Of a stretch of 64,000 bases of DNA, positions 7,378-15,080 are shown piece by piece. Below the pieces are notes generated by a model. The model made no database searches. It was not told the origin of the DNA and saw nothing but the letters and a program-made list of their open reading frames with translations. Position 1 is the stretch's first letter, and each line of letters begins with the position of its first letter. This stretch comes from an uncultured Prevotellaceae bacterium (GTDB taxonomy: Bacteria; Bacteroidota; Bacteroidia; Bacteroidales; UBA3663). The position numbers were made by a program, and so were the translations under genes. The DNA lies in NCBI GenBank assembly GCA_900319235.1, contig ONNR01000011.1, forward strand, positions 1-64,000. The letters run 5' to 3'.

Positions 7378-8058
7378 ATGATTTATGATGATATTCTTGA
7401 GAAGATTAAAGAGGCACAATGTCCTACATCTTTTTCAGGGGATTTGAATATTGGTGAAGCATATGCAGACTACAGAAACCAAAAGTATTTCGAGTTTTTC
7501 CCCAATGATTTATGCTCAGCATTTACTAAGATTCGACAATATCAGGAAGCTGCATGTGTAACAGTACATACACATGGAATTGAGGTTGATATTGATGGTG
7601 TCCGATTGAATATTCATAATTCACAGATAATTGTCTTTGATTATTTTTATTTTGATGATACTATGGATTTTAAAAGATCAGAAACCCGTGGTTCAAGAGT
7701 CGGATTAGGCTGGATGCTTGCAGGCCCAGTTGGTGCAGCCGTAGGTTTGGCCACTAGTTTTGGTAAAAGTAAGGAACACATTATCTGCCACTTTTTAATA
7801 ATCGCATACTGGAATACGATTACAAAACAAAAAGAAATAATCCAGTTAGAAGACAAAAAGGGTGTTACCGAAAACGTAGTGCCAAACCTTGTTGATTATT
7901 GGCAAGAGCAGGTCACTATCAACCAAGAAACGGGAAGAACTCCTATTGGCGATAACAAAGCGGGAGTTGGTGAGGCTGGTTGTCTAAGCGTTATATTGCT
8001 ATTCGCTTTCGTTGGTTTTTTTACATGTTATAGAATTATAGAACACGTTGTATGTTGA
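7378..8058 (+). CDS. Unknown protein with glycine-zipper segment and C-terminal TM helix
   Basis: 226 residues, AT-rich relative to the neighbouring carbohydrate genes. The N-terminal 105 residues look globular and hydrophilic. Then comes a Gly/Ala-rich amphipathic segment (about residues 108-128, RVGLGWMLAGPVGAAVGLA), and a hydrophobic helix near the C terminus (about 201-219). There is no signal peptide. I recognise no family. Its stop overlaps the start of the next gene (ATGTTGA, 8052-8058), so the pair is translationally coupled. Located inside the islet between the GH78 direct repeats, it is probably laterally acquired. A membrane-associated role in defence or in a toxin-like system is conceivable but unsupported. 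Confidence 0.7.
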   Translation: MIYDDILEKIKEAQCPTSFSGDLNIGEAYADYRNQKYFEFFPNDLCSAFTKIRQYQEAACVTVHTHGIEVDIDGVRLNIHNSQIIVFDYFYFDDTMDFKRSETRGSRVGLGWMLAGPVGAAVGLATSFGKSKEHIICHFLIIAYWNTITKQKEIIQLEDKKGVTENVVPNLVDYWQEQVTINQETGRTPIGDNKAGVGEAGCLSVILLFAFVGFFTCYRIIEHVVC

Positions 8059-8612
8059 GATATAGAATTGTTTTGTTAACCCTTATGATTTGTTCTGTAT
8101 CAATATCGTATAGCCAAGCTTATATGCATGAAGCTTATGAGGATGCAGTAGAAAGTGGATCTGACGGCGCCTCATCTGTAATTAGCATGTTAATCTTTTT
8201 TAGTGCAATATCGGTTGCATATAAGATTCATAATCATTATAAAGAGAACAAAAAGAAAAACGAAGAAATCAAACATAAAACAGAAAGAGCTACGGAAGTT
8301 GCAACTACTATTATTCAAATGCATCCAGACATATCTAAATATCAAACTAAAGTTTCCTGGCAGAAAGGATTTGCTAATGCAACCTATGATTTGTCTCAAA
8401 ATAGCGTAAAACCGTTAGTTGGAAAAACTGTTGATGACTTAGTTCAAGAGTATCGTAACCTTTGTGAGAAGGGGCATATGATTCAAGCTGAATCCATTAT
8501 GGAGAAAATTGGTTACTATCAAAAACTTGAGTTTAACCAAAAGCAGGAAAAAACTGAACAGAAACGAAAACGTAAAACTCATTTAGATAATAGAGCTTGT
8601 AATCAAAGCTAA
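8052..8612 (+). CDS. Unknown secreted or membrane-anchored coiled-coil protein
   Basis: 186 residues. A signal-like hydrophobic start (residues 4-22) is followed by a second hydrophobic segment (about 43-58) and then a very Lys/Glu-rich region (KENKKKNEEIKHKTE) likely to be helical; the C terminus is again basic. Topology: probably two membrane helices with the charged tail in one compartment. No family recognised. The start overlaps the previous stop by 7 bp, so the two products are likely made together and may interact. A rho-independent terminator follows at 8801. Confidence 0.7.
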   Translation: MLRYRIVLLTLMICSVSISYSQAYMHEAYEDAVESGSDGASSVISMLIFFSAISVAYKIHNHYKENKKKNEEIKHKTERATEVATTIIQMHPDISKYQTKVSWQKGFANATYDLSQNSVKPLVGKTVDDLVQEYRNLCEKGHMIQAESIMEKIGYYQKLEFNQKQEKTEQKRKRKTHLDNRACNQS

Positions 8613-8655
8613 GTTTTGCATAAGAAATTTGGCTTCTTATTATTCTCTCTATTGG

Positions 8656-8749
8656 TAATAGGTTCTTGTACCTTCTGACAAGGCGGACAACAAATGGTTA
8701 TTGAGGACGTTTTATTGAGCCTCTCGCTGCTAACAGAAATAGAACCTAT
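8656..8749. other. Stem-enclosed element: 10-bp perfect inverted repeat
   Basis: AATAGGTTCT (8656-8665) pairs exactly with AGAACCTATT (8740-8749). Inside are smaller stems such as CTTG/CAAG (8664-8681) and GAGG/CCTC (8702-8705/8719-8722). It lies in the 3' trailer of the 8052 gene before the terminator, so it would be part of that mRNA. A structured 3' UTR, a small RNA or an insertion remnant are all possible. Confidence 0.4.
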
Positions 8750-8800
8750 TGTATAAATGTCAAAGAGAAAAAGATTTTATCTCGAATATAGATAGTTTAG

Positions 8801-8832
8801 GTGAACAGAACTGTGGTTTTGTTCACTTTTTT
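8801..8832 (+). terminator. Rho-independent terminator after the 7378/8052 pair
   Basis: GTGAACA (8801-8807) with TGTTCAC (8820-8826), extended by AAC/GTT across a one-base bulge on each side, followed by six T residues (8827-8832). Confidence 0.75.
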
Positions 8833-8900
8833 CTCTAACGTTCGTTGAAGGATATGGTGCGGCAGAATGATGTCCTCAAACGTTCGTTGGGGAACATGAT
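8832..8900. repeat. Two-unit palindromic cluster inside the islet
   Basis: ACGTTCGT at 8838-8845 and again at 8880-8887, exactly 42 bp apart. The second is the centre of a 28-bp imperfect palindrome (ATGTCC..GGAACAT arms); the first has decayed arms. The wording and spacing match array II. Confidence 0.7.
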
Positions 8901-9054
8901 TACGAAAAAACCTATCAATCCTCGGCACCATCTCTACTTCCCTACTATTCCCAGACGCGAACAAAAACTAAGTTGTTTGTTATACCTCAAACCGAGAGTC
9001 GAGTTAACAGTTTTGCCAAATTATCGGTAAAATAAAGATATAATTGTTAAAAAT

Positions 9055-9096
9055 CATCATATGATGTTGAATTTTCATATTATATTTGTATCTTTG
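9055..9096 (+). promoter_or_regulatory. Promoter of the AAA ATPase gene with adjacent palindrome
   Basis: TTG (9067-9069), 19-bp spacer, TATCTTTG (9089-9096). The perfect 12-bp palindrome CATCATATGATG (9055-9066) abuts the -33 element and is a good candidate repressor site. The transcript would have a leader of about 185 nt. Confidence 0.65.
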
Positions 9097-9167
9097 CCTT
9101 GTCTTTTGAAACATAATTTAGCGAGGTTTTTATGGAAGAAAGTGGTTCGGGATAATTCTTTTTCAAT

Positions 9168-9236
9168 CGTCAAATGCCACGCTAAAATTCCGTCAAATGC
9201 CACGATGAAATTTCGTCAAATGCCACGGCCAAGATG
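9168..9236 (+). repeat. Three 23-bp tandem repeats in the ATPase leader
   Basis: CGTCAAATGCCACG occurs at 9168-9181, 9191-9204 and 9214-9227, an exact 23-bp step, with AT-rich 9-bp linkers. All copies lie downstream of the promoter, inside the presumed 5' leader, ending 50 bp before the ATG. They could bind a repressor or act in the RNA. Confidence 0.75.
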
Positions 9237-9285
9237 GAAAATGTCGCTGATGAATATTTCATAAGACGAAAAACAGATTATTAAA

Positions 9286-10560
9286 ATGGAATACCGAAAA
9301 AGAATAGCCGACAAATTGCTTAAGGAGCAGTTGGAAGCATCTGGAGCCGTGTTAATAGAAGGCCCCAAATGGTGCGGAAAGACGACTACGGCAGAACAAC
9401 AGGCTCAAAGCAGGATCTATATGAATGATCCAGAAACGGAAGAAGAATTGATGCTATTAGCATCCACAAACATTAAGCGTTTACTGACTGGTGCTACTCC
9501 ACGTTTGATTGACGAATGGCAAATGGTTCCTAGGCTGTGGGATGCTGTGAGGTTTGAGGTTGATCATCGAAACGTAAGTGTCGGCCAATTTATTTTGACA
9601 GGATCTGCTGTTCCCGCGTCTACAGAACAGATTCATCATTCAGGTGCAGGACGTTTCGGCTGGCTTACAATGCGTCCTATGACACTTTGGGAATCTGGAG
9701 AATCGTCGGGAGAAGTAAGTCTTGGCAGTATGTTCGATGGGGAAGTGCCTGATGCAACGGGAAGGAAGATGAGCCTAGACGAGCTGTCATTTGTATGCTG
9801 TCGTGGTGGTTGGCCAGCTGCAATTGGTATGAAACCTAAGGCGGCTTTACGACAAGCCTACAACTATGTTGATGCTATATGTAATACGGATATTTCTCGT
9901 GTAGATGGTGTACGCAGGGAGTCCGCTTTCTGTCGCAGATTGCTGCGTAGTTATGCTCGTCATAGTGGAACTTCAGCCTCTTTAAATACGTTATATGCAG
10001 ATATTGTGGCCAACGAATCCTCAAGTATGAACGAGAACACGATAGCTTCTTATCTTCAGGCTTTGCGTAAGATTTTTGTTGTGGAGGACATGCCTGCTTG
10101 GAATCCTAACCTTCGGAGCAAATCGGCTATACGAACGAGTGATACACGGTATTTTGTTGATCCTTCAGTTGCGACAAGCGCTTTAGGAATTGGCCCTAAT
10201 GATCTTACAAACGACTTGAAGAGCTTCGGATTTGTATTCGAGACCCTAGCTGTACGGGACTTACGAGTATATGCAGAAGCTCTTGACGGTGAGGTATTCC
10301 ACTTTCGTGACCGCAACGGCTTGGAATGTGATGCCGTTGTACATTTGCGAAATGGTAGTTATGGCCTAGTGGAGGTAAAAATCGGAGGTGAGAAGTTGAT
10401 AGAGGAAGGGGCATCTTCATTGAAGTCATTGGCTGGGAAGATTGACACTGAACGGATGAAGAAGCCATCGTTTATGATGGTTTTGACAGGCATAGGGACA
10501 TATGCTTACAAACGAGAAGATGGAGTTTATGTTGTGCCTGTGTGTGCCCTGAAAGATTGA
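9286..10560 (+). CDS. AAA-family ATPase with C-terminal DUF4143 domain
   Basis: 424 residues. The N-terminal AAA_14-type ATPase has Walker A GPKWCGKT at 26-33 and a Walker B-like LIDEW at 74-78, then sensor-like LTGS near 107. The C-terminal 180 residues match the DUF4143 layout with its nuclease-like FxDRNGLECDAVVHL and LVEVKIGG segments (about 338-366). Such ATPases are abundant in Bacteroidetes, often as lone accessory genes, and their role is unproven. It is cytosolic and monocistronic, with its own promoter (9067-9096), a repeat-bearing leader and a long hairpin after the stop. It sits at the right end of the islet, next to the GH78 repeat. Confidence 0.88.
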   Translation: MEYRKRIADKLLKEQLEASGAVLIEGPKWCGKTTTAEQQAQSRIYMNDPETEEELMLLASTNIKRLLTGATPRLIDEWQMVPRLWDAVRFEVDHRNVSVGQFILTGSAVPASTEQIHHSGAGRFGWLTMRPMTLWESGESSGEVSLGSMFDGEVPDATGRKMSLDELSFVCCRGGWPAAIGMKPKAALRQAYNYVDAICNTDISRVDGVRRESAFCRRLLRSYARHSGTSASLNTLYADIVANESSSMNENTIASYLQALRKIFVVEDMPAWNPNLRSKSAIRTSDTRYFVDPSVATSALGIGPNDLTNDLKSFGFVFETLAVRDLRVYAEALDGEVFHFRDRNGLECDAVVHLRNGSYGLVEVKIGGEKLIEEGASSLKSLAGKIDTERMKKPSFMMVLTGIGTYAYKREDGVYVVPVCALKD

Positions 10561-10584
10561 TACACGTCTCAAAAGTTAACTTAG

Positions 10585-10646
10585 TATTAGTCGTAAAATG
10601 ATTAGAAAAACGACAAAAAATCGTTTTTCTAATCATTTTACTAATA
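10585..10646. terminator. Long hairpin after the ATPase gene
   Basis: A perfect 20-bp stem (10594-10613 with 10621-10640) around a CAAAAAA loop, extended beyond a 3-nt bulge by TATTAG/CTAATA (10585-10590/10641-10646). The arms are A/T-rich with runs of A and T, so it could terminate transcription in both directions, separating the ATPase from the convergent GH78 gene. The unusual stem length also fits a small inserted palindrome. Confidence 0.6.
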
Positions 10647-10699
10647 GAATTACCGACGACAGTTCAGATGCCCATTCTCTATGCGGAATCCTTAGGCAG

Positions 10700-10840
10700 G
10701 AACGGGGTTACTGTGGAATTGAGATATGGTTTGGACCGCCCTGGAGCGTGTAGGTTGCACCATTCCAGACGAAGGTGCCGGTGACAGAGGCGGGGAGATC
10801 GAATCCTTGTGGATGGGGCATCGTTCCACCAATGCGACGG
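10700..10840. repeat. Right direct repeat: GH78 3' end matching 6475-6632
   Basis: The right copy of the islet-flanking direct repeat. It includes the last codons and stop of the intact GH78 gene plus about 8 bp beyond. Compared with the left copy it lacks one G and a 16-bp insertion. Confidence 0.85.
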
Positions 10841-13098
10841 ATATTGCCGAGGTGAGGAGTGATGCATACGGTCTGGAAGGCAGGCGAAGCGCTGTCGATA
10901 CCGAGCAGGATGCGGAAGAATTCGATGTTAGGACTTGCTCCCCATGCATGACAATCGGAACGAGAGGTGTTGACATCGGAAGTCTCAGCCCAAGTTGTCA
11001 GACCGTTGGCCATATTCTCACGCCACTTGTCGAGCCACGACAGATAGTCGTTGCCCAAACCAGCCTTTGCCAAAGCCTGATGGAGATAGAAGCGGAAGTA
11101 GATGGTGCAATAGTCGAGCGAAGTGTCGGTGAGCGTCTTTTCAGCCAAAGCACGTGCCTGTTCACCCTCGACGAGTCCTGTGAGGATAGCGAGTGCCTGC
11201 GCGTGCTGTGCGAACTGACGATGGTCGGTATTGTTGGCATAGAGTCCACGATCTGCCACCCAATAGCTTTGCTGAACAGCCTTTGCCAGACGTTCGGCCG
11301 AAGCAGCATATTTCTGCGCCATGAAGTTGTTGCCCATGTGCTGCTCGATGTCGCCGAGCAACTGATAGGCCAAGAGCAACTGAAGGTCGAGGATGCTGGT
11401 GGCACCATCCTGCGCAGGCTGTGGCACGCCAAGCATCCAACCCGGATTGTAGCACCAGTCGGTGAAGTTCCAACCCGGAAGGCCGCTCACACGACCATCG
11501 GCCAGCGTGTATCGGGCAAAGTAATGGAGAATCTGTTCGGCACCGGGCACAAGGTCATAGACGAAGTCGGGATCGCCTCCATACATCAGATAGTCATGCA
11601 GGGCATAGATGTAGTGCAAGGCATAGGGGGTGATGTATTGGGGCAGTTCGGAAGGAGCGCGACCCATGGTGATTCCCTCGGCGTTGCGGCTCATGTCGGC
11701 CTGATGGAGATAGTTGCGCACCAATCGGTCATCGCCGGCATTGTAGAGCGAAACGAGCGCCTGGATGCGGGTGTCGCCCAGATACTGAAGCTGCTCGTAA
11801 TAGGGGCAGTCAGTGTAGGTCTCGATGGCACAGAGACGGGCTGTGCGCCAACCAATCTCCATCATCTGCCGGAGCTCGGGATTGTCGGTATCGAGCGAAG
11901 CTCGCTGCAGGAAGGGGAAGCCTACGAAGGTGCTGCTGACGTCGTCGAGCACAAGTGCCTCGTCGCGCGTCTCGATGTGGAGATTGACATAGCGGAAGGT
12001 ACGCCAGTCGAGCGAAGTGAACTGCTGGCTGTCGGCACCGCTTGAGATGAGCACATCGTGACGGCCGCGCATCACCTTACCCTCGATGTCGTTGCGGTTG
12101 CCCTTGGCTGGCTCCTGACGAGGATCGTCAGACTCGGAAGGCAAATATAGTGCCTCGGCATACTGAACGGTGATTGTTGCTGCCTTTCCTTTCGAGAAAC
12201 CAAGATTGAAGTACCCGTTGGTAAGCTCCTGCTGGTCGAGCAGAATATCGACCGTCTGATTGGCAGGGATAACGACAGAGGCTGGCTGTGCCGGCCAGGC
12301 CTTGGGCAGCTTGAGCCCACCATTGCGGCGCACCGACTGCAGGCGACGCTCGTAACGTTCGACCTGAGGCAGCGTAGAAGCCACCAAAGGATGGCCCATA
12401 TAGACACCCGTACCACTGGCATCGTCGTGAGGAGCGCCCAAGGCGTAAGGATGGGCAGGCTTCCAGTCGGACAAAGTATTGGCAGGATCCTGCCAATCGG
12501 CAATGGTCCGGCTCATATCGATCTGTTCGCCGGCGCCCAAGGCATAGTAGCCTGGCACACGTTGACGCAGCGGGGTGTAGCCGGGATCCTGGATGCATCG
12601 CCAAGAGCCATCGGTGCTGAGCACTTTCGCCTGCCCCTCTCCCATCAGGATGAATCCCGTCTGGATAGTAGCATTGGGCACAGGCTTATAGGGACCTTCG
12701 CTCCATACCTGGGCAGCCACCACATTCCTGCCTTCCCTAAGATAGCCGGCGATGTCGAGGGTCTCGTAGTTCCAATGCTTCGAATCGTTGCGAGCTGGAC
12801 CAAGCGAGGCCAAGACACCGTTGACATAGAGCTTGTAGCGCTGGTCGGCGGAAACATGTATCTTGAACTCGGCGGGCACGGAAGCGAGGTCGATGTCCTT
12901 ACGGAAATAATAGACGCCATAGGCATCGCGATCGGTGTCGGGCACTTCGATCCAGGCGGCACTCCATTGCTCCTTGAGCATGTTGAACTGAGGGCGTTGT
13001 TGAGCTCGCTGCAACAACTGCTCAACAGGAATGCCCCACTGGGCACTGGCCGGAAGGACGGCAGTGAGCAGCAGGGCTATGAGAAGATGCTTACGCAT
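10708..13098 (-). CDS. Secreted GH78 alpha-L-rhamnosidase
   Basis: 796 residues from the ATG at 13098, chosen because MRKHLLIALLLTAVLPASAQ is a clean signal peptide; the frame can be extended only to a TTG four codons earlier. Order: N-terminal beta-sandwich domains (about 45-360), an (alpha/alpha)6 catalytic barrel with the DCPYYEQLQYLGD motif at about 430-442, which carries the acidic residues expected of GH78, and a C-terminal beta-sandwich. It should release terminal alpha-L-rhamnose from plant glycans such as rhamnogalacturonan, or from flavonoid glycosides. It is the last gene of the SusC1-SusD1-esterase-GH78 unit. Its 3' end is duplicated at 6475-6632. Confidence 0.88.
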   Translation of the reverse strand: MRKHLLIALLLTAVLPASAQWGIPVEQLLQRAQQRPQFNMLKEQWSAAWIEVPDTDRDAYGVYYFRKDIDLASVPAEFKIHVSADQRYKLYVNGVLASLGPARNDSKHWNYETLDIAGYLREGRNVVAAQVWSEGPYKPVPNATIQTGFILMGEGQAKVLSTDGSWRCIQDPGYTPLRQRVPGYYALGAGEQIDMSRTIADWQDPANTLSDWKPAHPYALGAPHDDASGTGVYMGHPLVASTLPQVERYERRLQSVRRNGGLKLPKAWPAQPASVVIPANQTVDILLDQQELTNGYFNLGFSKGKAATITVQYAEALYLPSESDDPRQEPAKGNRNDIEGKVMRGRHDVLISSGADSQQFTSLDWRTFRYVNLHIETRDEALVLDDVSSTFVGFPFLQRASLDTDNPELRQMMEIGWRTARLCAIETYTDCPYYEQLQYLGDTRIQALVSLYNAGDDRLVRNYLHQADMSRNAEGITMGRAPSELPQYITPYALHYIYALHDYLMYGGDPDFVYDLVPGAEQILHYFARYTLADGRVSGLPGWNFTDWCYNPGWMLGVPQPAQDGATSILDLQLLLAYQLLGDIEQHMGNNFMAQKYAASAERLAKAVQQSYWVADRGLYANNTDHRQFAQHAQALAILTGLVEGEQARALAEKTLTDTSLDYCTIYFRFYLHQALAKAGLGNDYLSWLDKWRENMANGLTTWAETSDVNTSRSDCHAWGASPNIEFFRILLGIDSASPAFQTVCITPHLGNIRRIGGTMPHPQGFDLPASVTGTFVWNGATYTLQGGPNHISIPQ

Positions 13099-13160
13099 GT
13101 CAATTAACAATTAACAATTAACAAATAACAATGTCAATTAATAATTAACAATTAATCTTG
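13099..13160. repeat. AATTAACA-type minisatellite in the esterase-GH78 gap
   Basis: Several copies of ATTAACAATTAACA, about a 9-10-bp period, fill the gap between the esterase stop (13174) and the GH78 start. The same sequence type fills the GH106-GH3 gap and lies upstream of the 32847 gene. Confidence 0.7.
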
Positions 13161-13173
13161 ATGAGAACAAGGA

Positions 13174-14865
13174 TTAACGAGTGTACTGCAGAGCTTTTGT
13201 CTCGGGATTGCGGGAGAAATGGCGCCAGAAGTCCCAGATGAGACGGGCAGCGGGCTTGAAGTTCCAGTGACCGTAATGGTTGATGGCCATGATGCGGATC
13301 ATGGGACGATCGCCCTTATAGAGCTGGCCGAACTCGATGGTGATGTCCTCACTCTTTCCGGTATGGATCTGCTCGCGATCGCGCAATGCAAAGCCGAACG
13401 TGGAATCGATGGAGAAGTCGAGGTCGCCCGTGACTTCCATGCCGTTGATGGTCTCGTAGAGGCGCCAAACGTTGAGGTAGGGATTGCCTTGCCAGTTGTC
13501 CTTTCCGTAGAAACGGATCACATCGTCGTCGGTGCCGAGCACGGAGCAATAGCCCACTTCAACAAAGCCGCGCTTCTGCTTTGCCTCGTCGAGGATGGGT
13601 TCGATGCCATATCCGTAGTAGCCTGTACCGTCGCCCGAGAAGATGCCTCCCGAATGACCAGCCACTGCGGCAAAGAGATGCGACTTACGTACACCCAGCA
13701 TGTTGCTGGTCATCGCTCCTGCTGACAAACCTTCGCAATAGATGCGCGAGGCATCGAGCTGGGGATATTTCTTCAACGTTACGTTGATGGCACCTTCGAT
13801 GCCGTCAAGGCCCATGGGAAGATATCCATGACTGCCCTGCCATTCCATTTCGACCACCATGAAGCCTTCCTCGGCAGCCAGTTCGACGAAACCTGCGGTC
13901 TCGCTCTGGGTGCGCGGGTCGTTGCCATGTCCGTGGAGAATCACCACCAGCGGAACAGTGCCGGGAGCTGCCTCCTTGACCTGACGGGGCACATATTCGT
14001 ACCACAGGTACTTGTCGGGCTCCTGGTGCTGGCCAGCACGGTTGAAGTCGATGATGGGGAACTCGATGACGTTGCGCTCGATGCCGAGCTTGTCGAACAT
14101 CGGGAACGAAACGAGCTCGAAATTCCTGATGCCTTCGGGATTGTCGATGCCACGCGTCATGTAGAACGTGCGATAGAGGTTGTTGTAGCGATAGTTGGCG
14201 CTGAGCACCTTGTCCCAGGCATCAGCCATGAGCTGGGCCACCGAAGCCTTGGTGTCCTTGTTGACGACAACCTGGAGCAGGGGATCGGCCACCGCCTTGG
14301 CAGCCGTAGCCTGGTAGGCCTTGGCAGCGGCGGCAGCTCCCTTGCCACCAAGATAGGCGGGCACAGGGAGAGCAACCTTCTTGCCTGCTGCACCATTGAT
14401 GGCTACGATGCCGGCAATGGCACCCGTCATGTCGCTGGCTGCAAGCTGCTGGTTGACGAAGGTGGCACCACGACCAATGCCGATGACCTTGATGTTGGTG
14501 GCGGGACCTCGACGACCGAGGAGTTCGCGGAAGGCCTGCACATCGGCAGCCTGCCACTTGTCGGCAGTAGGATTGACAACCACGACACCGCCTGCATAAT
14601 CCTTGGCCCAGTCGATCAGGCCGAGTTCCGTGACAAGCGTCTTGGCCGACTGTGCATCGAGCTTCTGGTCGGGGAAGAGATAGAACTGGGGACCATGGCC
14701 AGCACGTCCTTTAACATCGCGTGAGAACGGGAGGTTGAAAGAAAGGGCTGACGTGCCTTCGATGTCGGAAAACTCATTTTCGGGACCACGAGGTCCCATC
14801 GGTGGCTGGGCCACCATGGTCAACATGGTGGCAGCCAAGAGGAGGAGGGAAAGGAAGGGTTTCAT
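13174..14865 (-). CDS. Secreted esterase of the PHB-depolymerase/CE1-like alpha/beta-hydrolase fold
   Basis: 563 residues with a signal peptide (about 1-20). The C-terminal half is an esterase domain with an oxyanion-type LHGHGND (about 310-316), nucleophile Ser381 in GLSAG, and a C-terminal His in INHYGHW (about 540). The N-terminal half (about 60-230) resembles a second hydrolase domain in which the expected GxSxG reads GIGRG, so it lacks the nucleophile and may be a binding or structural module. It probably removes acetyl, feruloyl or similar groups from the rhamnose-containing glycan handled by the locus. It follows SusD1, with a 10-bp-period repeat in the 215-bp gap, and precedes GH78. 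Confidence 0.8.
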   Translation of the reverse strand: MKPFLSLLLLAATMLTMVAQPPMGPRGPENEFSDIEGTSALSFNLPFSRDVKGRAGHGPQFYLFPDQKLDAQSAKTLVTELGLIDWAKDYAGGVVVVNPTADKWQAADVQAFRELLGRRGPATNIKVIGIGRGATFVNQQLAASDMTGAIAGIVAINGAAGKKVALPVPAYLGGKGAAAAAKAYQATAAKAVADPLLQVVVNKDTKASVAQLMADAWDKVLSANYRYNNLYRTFYMTRGIDNPEGIRNFELVSFPMFDKLGIERNVIEFPIIDFNRAGQHQEPDKYLWYEYVPRQVKEAAPGTVPLVVILHGHGNDPRTQSETAGFVELAAEEGFMVVEMEWQGSHGYLPMGLDGIEGAINVTLKKYPQLDASRIYCEGLSAGAMTSNMLGVRKSHLFAAVAGHSGGIFSGDGTGYYGYGIEPILDEAKQKRGFVEVGYCSVLGTDDDVIRFYGKDNWQGNPYLNVWRLYETINGMEVTGDLDFSIDSTFGFALRDREQIHTGKSEDITIEFGQLYKGDRPMIRIMAINHYGHWNFKPAARLIWDFWRHFSRNPETKALQYTR

Positions 14866-14871
14866 TGAGGG

Positions 14872-15035
14872 TTAAGAGGGGTTAAGAGGGGTTCTGAAGG
14901 GTTCTGAAGGGTTCTGAGGGGTTCTGAGGGGTTCTGAAGGGTTCTGAGGGGTTCTGAAGGGTTCTGAGGGGTTCTGAGGGGTTCTGAAGGGGTCTGAGGG
15001 GTTCTGAAGGGGTCTGAGGGGTCTGAGGGGTTCTG
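14872..15035. repeat. GGGTTCTGA(A/G) 10-bp minisatellite
   Basis: About 15 near-identical units of GGGTTCTGAA or GGGTTCTGAG run between the esterase start and the SusD1 stop. The open frames rich in Pro-Ser-Glu-Pro and Arg-Thr-Pro-Gln-Asn on the minus strand are repeat artefacts. In the mRNA this would be a C-rich tract (CCCTTCAGAA repeats) just upstream of the esterase ATG. The copy number is likely unstable. Confidence 0.9.
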
Positions 15036-15080
15036 AAAGGTGCGAAGGGTTGCTTCCTTCGCACCTTTCAGGACATAAGC

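Noticed and set aside
10581..10660. Insertion sequence terminal repeat
   Set aside because: A single hairpin with no transposase and no second end nearby; a terminator is simpler.
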